Below are positions 10,601 to 21,610 of a stretch of DNA of 51,269 nt, one piece after another; position 1 is the stretch's first letter; every line of letters starts with the position of its first letter. The position numbers and the translations under genes were made by a program. Source of the DNA: Rhizaria sp. SCN 62-66. Its lineage: Eukaryota > Rhizaria, unplaced. The stretch lies in NCBI GenBank assembly GCA_001724265.1, contig MEDY01000385.1:1-51269 (forward strand), read 5' to 3'. The notes beneath the pieces were generated by a model. That model ran no database searches and had not been told where the DNA came from. It was given only the letters and a program-made list of their open reading frames with translations.

Positions 10601-13600
10601 CTGGTAGAAGCGCGCGTGCGGGTTCTTGAGCCGCTGCGCCTCGTCCACGATGAGCAGAGTCCACCGCAGCTGCTGCAGGTGCGCCGAGTCGGCCAAGAAC
10701 GACTCGTAGCTCGTGATGAGCACGTTGAACTTGGTGACGCGGTTGCGCTTCAGTTCCGGGATCGTGCGGCCAGCGTCGTCCTTGTACCAGAACTCGAGCT
10801 CGCGGATGAGCCGGCGCGACTCCTCGTCGCCCTGGTACACCACGGCGTTGAGGTCCGTGCACGCCGCCACCTCGCGTTGCCAGTGCGGCAGCGTTGACAG
10901 CGGCGCAATCACCAGCGTCGGCCCACGCACAGACACCACGTCGTGCAGGAACTTCACGAACGCCACCGACTGCATCGTCTTGCCGAGGCCCATTTCGTCC
11001 GCCAGGATCGAGTTGCGGCGGTTGATGTAGTTGAACGCTAGCCATTGCAGCCCGTCCTCCTGGTACGCGCGCAGTGACCGGCCCGACTTAAACTGCATCG
11101 CCTGCACCTCGCCCATCAAGCGCCGCTGCAGCGACGGCAGCGATGCGATGTACCGCGCGCGCGCCAGGGCGGCCGCTCGCTCTGCGGCGGCCTCGGCAGC
11201 CTCCTCGGCAGTCATCTGCTCGGCGCCGTCGCCGCTCGCGAGCGTGAGCGTGATGTCGGACGCAGACGTGGGCGCGGCAGGGTCGAGACGGGTGCGCGCA
11301 AGGGCCAGCGCCTCCTGCTGCGCGGCCTGCCGCTGCACGATCGGCGACGACTTGGCAACGGCGTGCGCAGAGGTGCGGAACTCCTTGGCGCGCGCGCTGT
11401 TGCGGCCGGCATCAGCGTCGGCGTCGTCGCTGTCTTCCTCTTGCAACGCGCGCTTATTGCGCTTGCGGCCGCCGCCGTCGTCGTTGTCATCAATGGCGCT
11501 GCCGTCGTCGTCGGTGTCGCTTGAGCCTTGCGACAGACCCAGCACCTCCTGGCCGTGCTCGTCATCGTCGCTCCCAGAGCCAGCGCGCGCGGCGGCAGAG
11601 CCGGACGCAGCGGCAGCCGTGGCCTTCTTGCGCGAGTGCTTCAGCAACTCCTCGGTGAACTTGCGTTTGGCAGCGGTAGCGCTCTCGCTCTGCGCGCCCG
11701 CGGGCTGCTCGGACCAGACGTGGAAGCGTTCCATGGCGTCGTCGTCGTCGAGCTAGTTGACGTCCACCCACGTCGCCTCGCCGTAAGGCAGCGAGCGCCA
11801 CTTGACCAGCAGCATCACGTCGCCGGTGCCTGTGTTGGGGAAGAACGCCAGCGGACCGCTCGCGTTGTTCGGTCCGTGTTTGCCGCCCCGCTGCTGCGGA
11901 GCGTCGATGCGCCACTCGAGCACACGGTCGACCTCGCAGAAGTCCGGGTCGAAATACTGTCCGTTGGCCCACTCCTCGCTGTTGGGTAGCCCCTCTGCCT
12001 CGGCCTTGTTGCGCCAGCGACGGATGTGTGCTGCGCACATGGCCGTGGCCCACAGCGCCGCGCGAGGCACCCACACTACGTCGCGGAAGCTGCGGCCGCG
12101 CAACTTGAGCAGGAACTGCGTCTGCGTGACCGTGGTGCGCCGCACCGGCGCCAACAGCGTCACGGGCCGGTGCAGCCGCGCCTCGTGATCGGCCTTAGCA
12201 GCCGCGGCGGCGGCCTCGCCGGCGGCCAGCGCGGCGGCCTCGTCGCTGCCGGCGGCGCGCGCGGCCTGCACGGCGGCGACACGCGCGGCCGCGACCTCGT
12301 CGGCGGCGGCGCGCGCGGCCCTGCGGCCTTGCAGCTTCTCCTTGACGAACGTGTCAAGCAGAATGTCCGGCGACATGAACTGGAACGACACAAGCAGTTG
12401 CAGAGAGCTGTGCAGGTTCTCGATCGAGATCTCCTGCAGCAACGGCTCCGTCACCACGACCGAGGGCGCTGTGCCGCGGCTAATCACGGCCTGCTTCGCG
12501 GCTGCGCGGAGCTCGGCCTGCACCTCCCCGTCGAGTGCGGACAGCGCCGTCGCGCCCAGGGCCCTCGCCGCGGCATCGGCCTCGGTCAGCACCGCGGCCT
12601 GCGCGGCAGCGCGCGCGGCCATGATGGAGACGAACGGGAACGGGTTCGGCAAGTACGACGTTTGGTTCAAACTGTGGTCGAAGCCGCCCGGAAAGACTAT
12701 CTTCAGAGGGGCGAGTGCGGCAGCCGTGGCCTTGCTGTGCAGATCCGCAGCCGAGGCAGCCAAGGCAGAGGCCGGCGGGTACAGGTGAGCAATGTGGGGC
12801 GGAAACGGCCCGTCGGCTGCGGCGACCACGGAGCGGCGTAGCGCGGGGTCAGCTGGGAAAAACACGTTCAAACGGTCCCAGGTACCGTACTCGTCATCCG
12901 CTCTTGAAACATGGGCCGCCCCACTCGCACTCGCGCTCGCGCTGGCACGGCTACCGCTGTCGGTCATCGCGGAACCAGCGCGAGCGCCGGCGTCCTTGTT
13001 ACTGTTGGACTCGGCCGCGTGCGCGTGCGCATGCGCCGCAGACCCGTGCAGCACTGTCGTGCGCGCCGCCTCGCGGCCCTCGGCCAGCTCCTCGTTAGCG
13101 TAGGCGTCGCCGCGGCCCCAACGTACGGCCGCGCGCGTGTCGTCTTCCTCCTCGTCCTCGTCCGCGGGCTCGCTACCCTCAGACTCGCTCGCGTCGGCCG
13201 CGCGCGTGTCGCTATCCTCAGTCAGTTCGACCTCGGACGTGTCGACGTCGGACCCCAGCCCGTGGCTCCCGTCGCCGTCGTCGGCGTCCACACCCGCGGC
13301 CGACTGCAGCCGGTGGTGGCGCTGCCGCTGCGGGTCGAGCAGCGTGCGCATCTCGCGCCGCTCGCGCACGATCTCGGCCTTTTTGCGCGCCACGCGCTGC
13401 CGTAGCCGCGCGTCGCGGGCCGCCTTGAGCCTCTTCTTGGCCGCCGCGTCCGCCGCGGAGACGGTGGGGACCGCGTCGAGCTTCTTCTTGGCGAGCCAGT
13501 TCTGGCGCACGCGCCGGCCGAACCGCACGAAGGCGTTGCGGATCTTGGTGTTCTTCTTGAAGAGCGAAATGAGGTCCGGCAGGGACTTGGTGCCGAGACA

Positions 13601-15295
13601 GAGCTCGCATCGGTACGCGCCCTCGGGCACGCAGTCGAGCTCGACGCAGAACGGGTGGTACGGCCGCGTGCACGTGTCGCATAGCAGCAGCTCGCCGCCG
13701 CCGCCGCAGATGTGGCACTCGTCGGCCGACGCGGGCGGCTCGACGTGGAGCTCAAACACGCGCTGCTGCACGAACGCGAACTCCTCGCGCGGAACCGCCT
13801 GCGTGCGGAAGCAGTGCGCAGACTGCACAGGCCCGTAGCCCGGCAGCTCCTGCACGCCCGTCGCCTCGGCGTCATAGTGCGCCACGCACAGCGCGCCCGG
13901 CCACCGCGACGCGGGCTTGTCCTTGGCCGACGACAACGGGGCCTGGGAGCGCCGCAGCCCGTTGGGCGCGGTCAGCAGCTCAAGGTCGCGCGCGCGGCGT
14001 TCGCGGGCCGCGCGGCGCTCCTCTTTGGTCTCCTTCGCGGGCGCCGGCTCGGCGGCGGCCTTGCCCTTGCCCGCCTTGCGGGAGTCAGTGCGCTTGCCGC
14101 CGCCGCGCTTGTCGTGCTCGCGCTGCCGCTCGCGTTCCTGCTTGCGCTCCTGTTTGGAGCGCAGCGCGGCGGCCTCGCGCGCGGCCTCGGCGGCGCCCGC
14201 GGCCGCGCCCGCGCCGGGCTGCTTGGTGCCCGGCGGCCGCCCGCGGCCGCGCGGCGTGGCGGCGCGGTCATCGCTGTCGCTGCCGCTGCCGCTGCCGCTG
14301 TCGCCGTCGCTGCGGGCCCGGGCCTTGGAGCGCGCGCCGGAGTCTGCCTCAGAGTCTGAACCAGAGCCAGAGGCAGAGCCGGAGCCCGACGCGGAGTCCG
14401 AGATGGCGACAACGTCACTGTCACTCTCGTTGTAGTTGCTGTTGCTGTCGTCATTGTCCACGTCATCGTGCACAATGCGCGACCGGCCACGCTTCCCGGC
14501 GCCCTTGCCCTTGTCCTTGTCCTTGCCCTTGTCTTTGTCGCGAGAGCTTTTTCCGCTCTTGCCCTGACTGCGCTTGCTGCCGTCACGGTCCTTGCGGCCC
14601 TTGTCGGCGTCGCCGGAGCCCTTCTTCGAACTCGCACTCACACTGGGGCTCAAGCGAGGGCGGCCGCGCCCTTGACCGGAGGGGGCGATGCCCTTGCTCC
14701 GGCCGCCGTCGCCGTCGCCGTCGTCGTCACCGTCGCTGCCGCTGCCGCTGCTGCTGCTGCTGCTACTGCTATCGAGCTTGTAGTTGACGGCGGCGCGCGC
14801 CCGGCGGACCGGCCGGCCCTTGTTGTCATTGTAGTCGCCGTCGTCGTCGTTGTCGCCGCCGTCAGCATCCTCGCTGTTGTCGTTGCCGTCGGCCGGCGTC
14901 GCTAAGCGGGAGCCGCGGCCACTGGCCCGACCACTGCGACTCGCACTCGCACTCGTACTGGCGCTCGTACTGGCGCTCGCGCTGGCGCTCGCGCTGGCGC
15001 CGGCCAGTGGGGTGCCAGCAGCAGAGCCAGCGCCCGCGCTAGAGCGCGAAGGAGGTGCGGGAGGGCCGTGGGTCTGACCCTGACTGTGGTTATTCGAAGG
15101 GCGACTGCGCTTCACGCGGGCGTCAATGTCGATGTCACTATCATCGTCGTTGATGACAACTTCGTCGTCGTCGTCGTCGTCGTCGTGCGTTGCGCGGACG
15201 TTATCTGAGTCAGAGTCAGAGTCTGCGGGGCCGGCGCGGGCGGCAGCGCGGGCGTTGGCCGCCGTCGCGGGGTTGCTGTTCTGGTTGCTAAACAT
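1634..15295 (-). CDS. CHD/Mi-2-type chromatin-remodelling ATPase with three in-frame TAG codons
   Basis: Two exons: 15295-10040 and 9904-1634, with a phase-0 intron at 10039-9905 (donor GTACGA, acceptor TTTATTAG). Stop is TGA 1636-1634; predicted length about 4,508 residues. Order: acidic Ser/Lys-rich N-terminus; PHD finger (C527, C530, C539, C542, H547, C550, C563, C566); chromodomain 1 (about 1040-1095); chromodomain 2 (about 1118-1198); SNF2 ATPase (DEMGLGKT 1433-1440, motif II DEAQ 1551-1554); helicase C with HRIGQ at 1872-1876; SANT-like segment near 2335-2375; cluster of SUMO-type psi-K-x-E motifs; long poly-Gln (about 4111-4295); helical acidic C-terminus. The tandem chromodomains and ATPase resemble animal CHD3/4. 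It should slide or space nucleosomes in the nucleus. TAG codons fall at 11755-11753, 4855-4853 and 2806-2804 (codons 1181, 3436, 4119); see separate entries. The ATG at 15295 is the first in the frame; an upstream exon cannot be excluded. Confidence 0.85.
2280..2830 (-). repeat. CAG/CAA (poly-Gln) tract
   Basis: Dense, imperfect CAG/CAA repeat (CTG/TTG on the plus strand) encoding most of about 180 residues of Gln-rich sequence with interspersed Leu, Met and Ala in the CHD protein. Similar shorter Gln runs occur at 4625-4700. Confidence 0.9.
2804..2806 (-). other. In-frame TAG inside a poly-Gln run of the CHD gene
   Basis: Codon 4119 reads TAG flanked by CAG codons (QHQQ before, QQQQLQ after). 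The Gln-rich frame then runs on to the TGA at 1634. A single C-to-T change from CAG would produce it, so Gln is the most economical decoding. Confidence 0.8.
4853..4855 (-). other. In-frame TAG in the C-terminal half of the CHD gene
   Basis: Codon 3436 reads TAG between a Gln-rich LQQQG and [11 protein letters not shown]. The following 683 codons stay open in the same frame with the same GC-rich, Ala/Gln-rich coding composition. There is no splice-site pair that would neatly remove it. Confidence 0.75.
11753..11755 (-). other. In-frame TAG in chromodomain 2 of the CHD gene
   Basis: Codon 1181 reads TAG between ATWVDVN and [10 protein letters not shown]. The frame continues unchanged into the ATPase. 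From the chromodomain Trp to the next conserved Trp (W of FHVW) there are 18 positions if TAG counts as one residue. This equals the spacing I recall for animal CHD4, so nothing seems to be missing or spliced out here. Confidence 0.8.
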
Positions 15296-16768
15296 GTGGC
15301 CAAAGAAGCGTGACAAACACGGAGGCGTTACAAGCACATAAGATGAACAAAGAGACACAGGTAAGTATGGGCGAGTCAAGGCGGATCAGAATGACTTGAT
15401 ATAGCGAGGAAAAAGTTGTTAAAGGGTTAGTGTGCGTACGTAGGAGGACTTGACGAAGCAAGAGAAGCAACAGAGCCAGTTTTGACGCCATTGCCGCTGC
15501 TGCTTGTGTCGGCTGCGGAGCACGACAGAGACGAGAGCGAGGCAGAAGAAGAAGGTGGCAGAAGAGCAATATGTGAGCGTGAAACAGAAATAAGAGCATG
15601 GCATAATGGAGTAACATGTGTGAAACAGAGCCCGTGAAGTGTGGGTTGTGTGTCCACCTGTTAAAGTTGTGAGATGATGGAGGAGATTGGGTGGAACGTA
15701 CCCATCTGACGTGCAGCCTCGGTGAAGCGACGCATGCAGATACCGCTTGGGAATCGCGGCAGTCACTAAGTGGAGCAGACTAACAACAAAGTGAAACCGC
15801 TGTCAAATGTAAAGGTGGCCAAAAAGGTTAGAGAACGCAGATCTGTGGACAAAGGGCGGAAACGGTGGGAAGAACGGCGGGAGTGAGAGGGATCGGGGTG
15901 AGCATCGGATCAACACTGCGCATCACTCAAAATAGGTCGAACCTTCCGACAGCGAAGGTATAAAGTGCGTATAACATAGGAAACACATAAATTTAATATG
16001 CCGGTTTACTAAATTCTTATTCGACTCAATTAGACGTGACACGACCTCGCAGACGAAAAACGCGCGAGTCCGACGCTGGGAGCGACTGGGCGGGGCCCGC
16101 TCGCTACAGATACAGCTACACGTTTCTGACGCTCATCACTCGCAGCCAGCCATGGAGAAGAAGCGCTTCGTGGCTGACTCACGTGCTTGAATTGAGCGGG
16201 AAGGGCGACAGCTGGCGCGATAGTTTGTAAATATTCGGCGTGAATAGTGCTGGAAAATAACGTCGTTATATTCATTGGAGTCAAAGACGGGAAACGAATG
16301 CGTATATTCCCCGAAAGATCCTTCTCAGGACAACCTCCCCAAGCGAGTGCGAGGTCTTCATTGCTGGATATCTCCCCTCAACATTCGTGTAATTGCCAGG
16401 AGCGCTTTTTATACGATAAATCGCTATTAGATTCAATTGTTTCTTTTGTATTTCATTTCCGTCAGAGTTGCTTTCTAGGGTAACGTCACTGTTTCTCGCC
16501 CAACAAGGTCAACGTCGATGGGCGTGAGTCGTTAGTCTCTGCCTAGCCACCTTCTAACTCACGACTCAGGTCCTTTATGCAGCTCAAAGAGAACTATAGT
16601 ATCTAATTTTGTATTAAACTCATCTTATAGTTTTTCACACTTTGCCTATTTCCTCTCGTCTTTGCTTCCTGTAGTCATAACACCGCTAAAGAAAGAGCAT
16701 TCCCTTCCCGACCCTGAGCTTTCTCCTTTCCCGTCCTCGCGTGCTCCTCCGTCTGCTTTCCTCTCGCG
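15296..16768. promoter_or_regulatory. Divergent intergenic region between CHD and PDE genes
   Basis: Head-to-head spacer that must hold both promoters. On the minus strand, ATG 15735-15733 opens 11 codons followed by a consensus donor (GTACGT from 15701), a possible 5' exon of the CHD gene that I could not connect in frame with certainty. On the plus strand, the last 120 bp before the PDE start (16650-16768) are pyrimidine-rich and probably 5' UTR. No RNA gene was recognised. Confidence 0.5.
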
Positions 16769-17257
16769 ATGTCGACCGCCTCAAGCGCCGCCTCGTACCG
16801 GCCGCGCACCGCGGACCGGCTCACGATTGACATGAGCTCGCTTTCAGTCGGGAAATACCTCAACTCTTCCGCCGCGACAGCTCCAGCCCCATCAAGCACG
16901 ACCAACAGCTCCGCCGCTGCCGTCGTCACCTCTGAGTGCTCCCTCGGCAAGCTCACGCTCGACGCCTCCTCGACCGCCCTTACTCGCGCACCCGCGACGC
17001 GCCCTGGCACCGCTGGCGCCGCCGCCACGGCGTCCTCGTACCCCCTCGGCTCTCCGCTCTGCCCGCCCGTGGCGGACCCGACCGAGCTGCTAATCTCCGC
17101 CGCGCAGGCCAAGACGCAGCTCGTACTCCGCGCCTCGGCCTTCACGCAGGTGCTGTCTTCGCACTACGACGGGCCCGTTGCCGCGCCTGCAGACGCCTCC
17201 CCGGCCCCCGCACTCCCCGCATTCTCCTCCTCTGCCGCCCCTGCTGCCTCTGCTTCG

Positions 17258-17289
<32 letters not shown>

Positions 17290-20200
17290 AGCAGCGGCCT
17301 CGTCCGGCACGCACTACGCGCACCCGTCGCTCGCCTTCTCTGCGCCCAATGTGCCCGCGCCGTCCTCCTCCGCGTCTGCCTCGGCTGCGGCAGTGGCAGC
17401 GCTCTCGGCGCCCTACGCCAGCGACGTGCACCGCTGCAGCGCGCTCATCGCCGACTTCCTCGAGGACGCCCTGGGCGTCGACCGCGCGGCCCTGTACTAC
17501 GTTTCAGATTCAGAGGTCGGCGGACTCGCCCCGGACTCGCTCGACTTCGCCCCCGCGCACGCGCACCACGCCGCTGCCGCCGCCGCTGCTGCTGCTGCTG
17601 CCGCTGCGAATGTCGCCGCCAACGCTGCTGCTGCCAACGCTGCCGCCGCTGCGTCCGTGCCCGGCTCTGCCTCGTTCACGCCTAACACGGCCCTCGCAAT
17701 GAACGCGGCTGACGGCGCCCTGTCTGCCGCGAACGCCGGCGCCAGCTCCAGCTCCGGCTCCGGCAGCGGCAGCGTTGTGGGCTACGTCGCCGCCGGCTAC
17801 GACGACTTCCGCTGCCGCCGCGCCCCGCTGCGCTTCGCCGCCCACTCGCCCCTCGCGGACTCCGCCGACGCCGCCAGCACCGCGAGCAGCGCGGCCGCCG
17901 GCGGCGCCAGCGCCAGCGCCAGCGGCGGCGGCGAGCTGTGCCCGCTCGACTCGCTCCTCATCGGCCACGCGCTCCGCTCGGGCGCGCTCACCGTCTGCGG
18001 CGACCCTTTTAAGGAGCGCTCCAACACCGCCGGCGCGCAGTCCAGCCACGGCCTCGGCGCCGGTGCGACTGCGAGCGGGCTGCGGCTGGACGGCGAGTGC
18101 GACTTTGTGCTCGCGACGGGCTACCGCGTCGCGTCGTCGCTGGCAGTCCCGGTCCGCGACCCGCGCACGGGCGCCATCATTGCTGTCATCCAGCTCCTCA
18201 ACAAGCGCGCTGCCATTGCGGCGTCGGCCGACTCCGCTCCGGCGGCTGCGTCCGCTGCGGCTGCGGGCAGCGGTGGCAACGCGCTGCTGAGCCCGCTGAC
18301 GTCATCCTCTGCGTCGGCGACCGGCGTCGTCGTCTCAGGCGACTGTGACGCCGCTAACAGCGGCAGCGCGGGCAGCGCTGAGGCCTGGCACTTGGCGCTC
18401 GTGGGCTCCTCCGCCATCCGCAACAGCTCCAACGCCAGCAACGCGCTCAACGCGTCGACCAACAGCAGCAACCACAACGCGTACTACGGCGGCGCCATCA
18501 GAGTGCCCGTGCTCGCCCCGGTGGTGCCCGCGATCTTCTCCGACACGTACCTCGCGCGCCGCTCCACGCGCGTGCCCCTGCTCGCGCGCGCCACGCGCTC
18601 GATCGTCGCCGGCACGGCGCCCTACAGCGCGGCCAACGCGAGCAATAACAATAACAACAACAGCAGCAGCAGTAATAACGCGAGTGTTGCCGACGACGTG
18701 CTCGGCGCGCTTCCCGGCGCTAACAACAGCAGCAGCTCGTCGAGCCACCTGAACACGACTTCTGTCAGTGTCGCTGGAGCCGGCATGAGCGTTGTCGTCG
18801 ACAACGCCTCTGGATCTGGCTCCAACAACAGCAGCAACGCCGTCACGCCGACCTCGCGCCCCCGCGGTCTGTCCACCTCCGTGGTGCCGGCGTCGCCCGC
18901 GCAGTCGACCAGCTCCATCCAGCCCGCTAACAGCAGCAGCAACGCGAGCAGCTCGAGCAATGCGGCTGCCGGCCCTAGTGCGAGCGCGAGCGCGAGCGCT
19001 AGTGCAGTCGGCAAGCACACCCGCACGACGTCCCTGCACCGCCGCACCAGCTCCCTCATCGACTCTCTGCCCAACGCAGCCGTGCTCAACGGCTCCGCGG
19101 CCAGCGCCAACGACGGCGCGGCTGTTGCTGGCGTCGCGGGGGGCTTCCACGACTCGCTCCCGTCGCTCCCGTCGCCCATGTACAACAGCAACACGTACGC
19201 CGAACCTAGCAGCAGCAGCGCTGTTGCGAACAACGCGCTCTTTACGACTTTTTCGGTCCAGGACCTGGAGCTCACGCTGCTGCTGACGTCGCTGCTGGCC
19301 CCAGCGCTGTCTGCGCTGCACCGCGAGGCCCTGCTCGCCGCGCTCATCACGCCGCCCTGGCGCTCACTCACCAACACCGCCGTCGCTGTCGCGAACAGCA
19401 ACAGCAGCAGCAGCGCGAGCTTCGGCAGCGGCAGCAGCGCGAGCTTCGGCAGCGGCAGCAGCTCGAGCTTCGGCAGCGGCGTCGAATCTGTGGCGGGTGT
19501 GGCGGCGGCGGCGGTCACCGACTCCGACGGCGACGCCGCTGCGCATGGAGGCAGCAACACCAACAGCAGCAGCGACGTCGCGGCCCTGCACCTGATCACC
19601 TCGGCGTCTGGCGGCAGCAATAACGTGCATGCCAGCTCCAGCTCCGGCTCTGGCTCTGGGATGAAGACCCTGCCGCTTACATCGGCCACCTTCGCGCTCG
19701 CGCTGCCCTCCAGCAGCAGCGGCGGCGCCAGCGCCGCCAGCGGCCTCCCCAGCGGCAGCGGGTTGATCACCGCAAGCGCGACGTCAAGCGCCGCGTCCAC
19801 CGTCGTCGACTACGACAGCCTGCGGTCCTTCCTCTCGCTCTACCTCAACGACCGCACGGTCACGCGGCTGAACTTCCCGCCCGGCTCCCGCGCCGCGCTG
19901 CTCTGCGCGGCCGCGGCTACGACCTCCGTGGTGTCGTCCTCGGCCTCGATGCCGCCGCCCGTCGCCGCCGCCGCCGCCGCGACCGCCGCCGCCGCCGCCG
20001 CCGCCGCCGCTGCGCCTCTGTGGGCGCGTCCCCCGCTGCCGGCCTCTGCGCCGCCGCCGCTGACGCGGTACCCGTTCTTCTCGCTCCCGCGACTGGACTC
20101 GCTCGAGTTCAACGCGCTGGACCACAGCCTCGACACGCTGTGCGCCGCCGTGGTGGCCGTGCTCTCGACCTCGGGGCTGCTCGACGGGCTCCACGTCTCG

Positions 20201-21610
20201 GTCGCCTCGCTGTCGGCGCTTGTCTTCGCCATCTGCGGCAAGTACCGCGCCAACCCGTTCCACTCGTTCCACCACGGCTTCGCGGTGTTTCAGTTCGCAT
20301 ACCTGCTCCTGCGCCGCACCGACGCGCTGTCGTACCTCTCACCGCAAGACGCGCTCCTGCTGCTGCTGACTGCGCTGGGACACGACATCGACCACCCGGG
20401 CCGCACCAACTCGTTCGAGGTCGCCACGCGCACGCGCCGCGCCGTGCTCTACAACGACCAACACGTGCTGGAGAACCACCACGCGTACACGCTGCTGACC
20501 ATCCTGCTGCGCGACTCGGCTGCGGCCGCCGCGGCCATGACTTCGTCCGCCGCGGGGGCGCTAGGCTCGCCGCTCGCTCCCGCTTCTGGCGCCAACGCTA
20601 CCAGCGCCGCCTTGCTCAACAGCAACAGCGGCAACAACAGCGGCAGCGGCAGCAACAGTAGCAGCTCGAACAGTGGCGCCAGCGCCAGCGCCGTCGGCCC
20701 CGCGGGCGGTCTGTTCAGCCGCCTGTCGCGCCCGCAGCGGCAGAACGTGCGCGGCGTTGTCGTGAGCGCGATTATTGCCACCGACATGGCCGAGCACGTG
20801 GGCATGATGGACCGCCTTAAGGCCGTCTCCGTCGTCGTCCCGGCCCCCGCGCCCGCGGGCACGGCCACGGGCACCACGGCCGCCGCCATCGCCGCCGCCG
20901 TCCCCGCCGCCGCCGCCGAGAGCGCCGCCAACGTCGTTGTCGCCGTCGGCAACGGCAACAAGTACAACCTCGCGACACTGAGCGCCTACAACAACGCCCC
21001 CGGCGGCCAGGGCGGCTTCAAGGACGTCTACGACGGCGCTCCGCTGCCCGCGCTGTCTGCGTCCGCGGCCGCGGCGGCGCTGTCCCGCTCGCAGTCGCTG
21101 TCGCAATCGCTCGGTACGGGGCTAGGCCGCTCGCACAGCGCCGGCACCACGTCCGACGACTCCGTGGCCGCGTCCCCGACCGTCAACAGCAGCGCGGCGC
21201 TCGCGGCGGCTGTGGCGCCGCTCCGACTGTCGCTGCGCCCCGCGGTCGGCGCCGACCGGCAGCTGCTGATCAACGTGCTCGTGCACAGCGCTGACCTCTC
21301 GGGGCAGCTGCTCTCGACGCCGGCAGCCGCGGCGTGGGAAGCGCGCATCACGCAGGAGTTCCGCGAGCAGGCCGAGGAGGAGACGCGGCTGGGACTGCCG
21401 CCCGCGCCGTTCATGCAGAAGCTGGACCAGCCGCGCGTGCGCGCCAAGATGCAGGTGGACTTCATCGACTACGTGCTCATGCCGTGGTGGAACGCCGTGC
21501 TGAGGCTGTTTCCCATGCTGCAGCCGTGCGTCGACAACCTGAAGACCAACAGGGAGTTCTACATGTCTGTCGCTAAGGCCCCCGAGAGCGACGAGAGCAA
21601 CAAGGCGTAA
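16769..21610 (+). CDS. GAF-domain class I cyclic-nucleotide phosphodiesterase
   Basis: Intronless, 1,613 residues, ATG 16769 to TAA. It hydrolyses cAMP and/or cGMP to the 5' monophosphate; specificity is not readable. A GAF-like domain split by Ala/Ser/Gly inserts spans about 219-480 (ending in the [11 protein letters not shown] and [10 protein letters not shown] strands). A long Ser/Asn/Ala linker follows, then the HD-type catalytic domain at about 1110-1600. Expected metal ligands and catalytic His are present: H1165 and H1169 in [13 protein letters not shown]1205-D1206 in GHDIDHPG, D1509 in HSADLS, plus [11 protein letters not shown] and [10 protein letters not shown]. Two usual residues of the first motif differ (Asn to Ser, Asp to Ala). 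Two low-complexity insertions interrupt the catalytic domain, and the total is much longer than animal PDEs (about 500-1,100). No membrane segment is evident. Confidence 0.9.
19395..19485 (+). repeat. Tandem Ser-Phe-Gly coding repeat
   Basis: Three copies of a 27-bp unit encoding SSASFGSG-type repeats within the linker of the phosphodiesterase. Poly-Ala and poly-Ser codon runs flank it at 17255-17295, 17560-17660 and 19960-20015. Confidence 0.75.

Noticed and set aside
11753-11767. A 15-nt GT...AG microintron removing the TAG in chromodomain 2
   Set aside because: The 15 bases GTGGAC...TAG could formally be spliced, but every other intron is over 100 nt, removal would delete five codons from a region whose spacing already matches CHD4, and it does not explain the other two TAGs.
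12911-14435. Long plus-strand ORFs opposite the PHD and N-terminal region of CHD
   Set aside because: High GC content suppresses stops in all frames; these frames give Arg/Ala-rich junk, whereas the minus frame holds a complete PHD finger and chromodomains.
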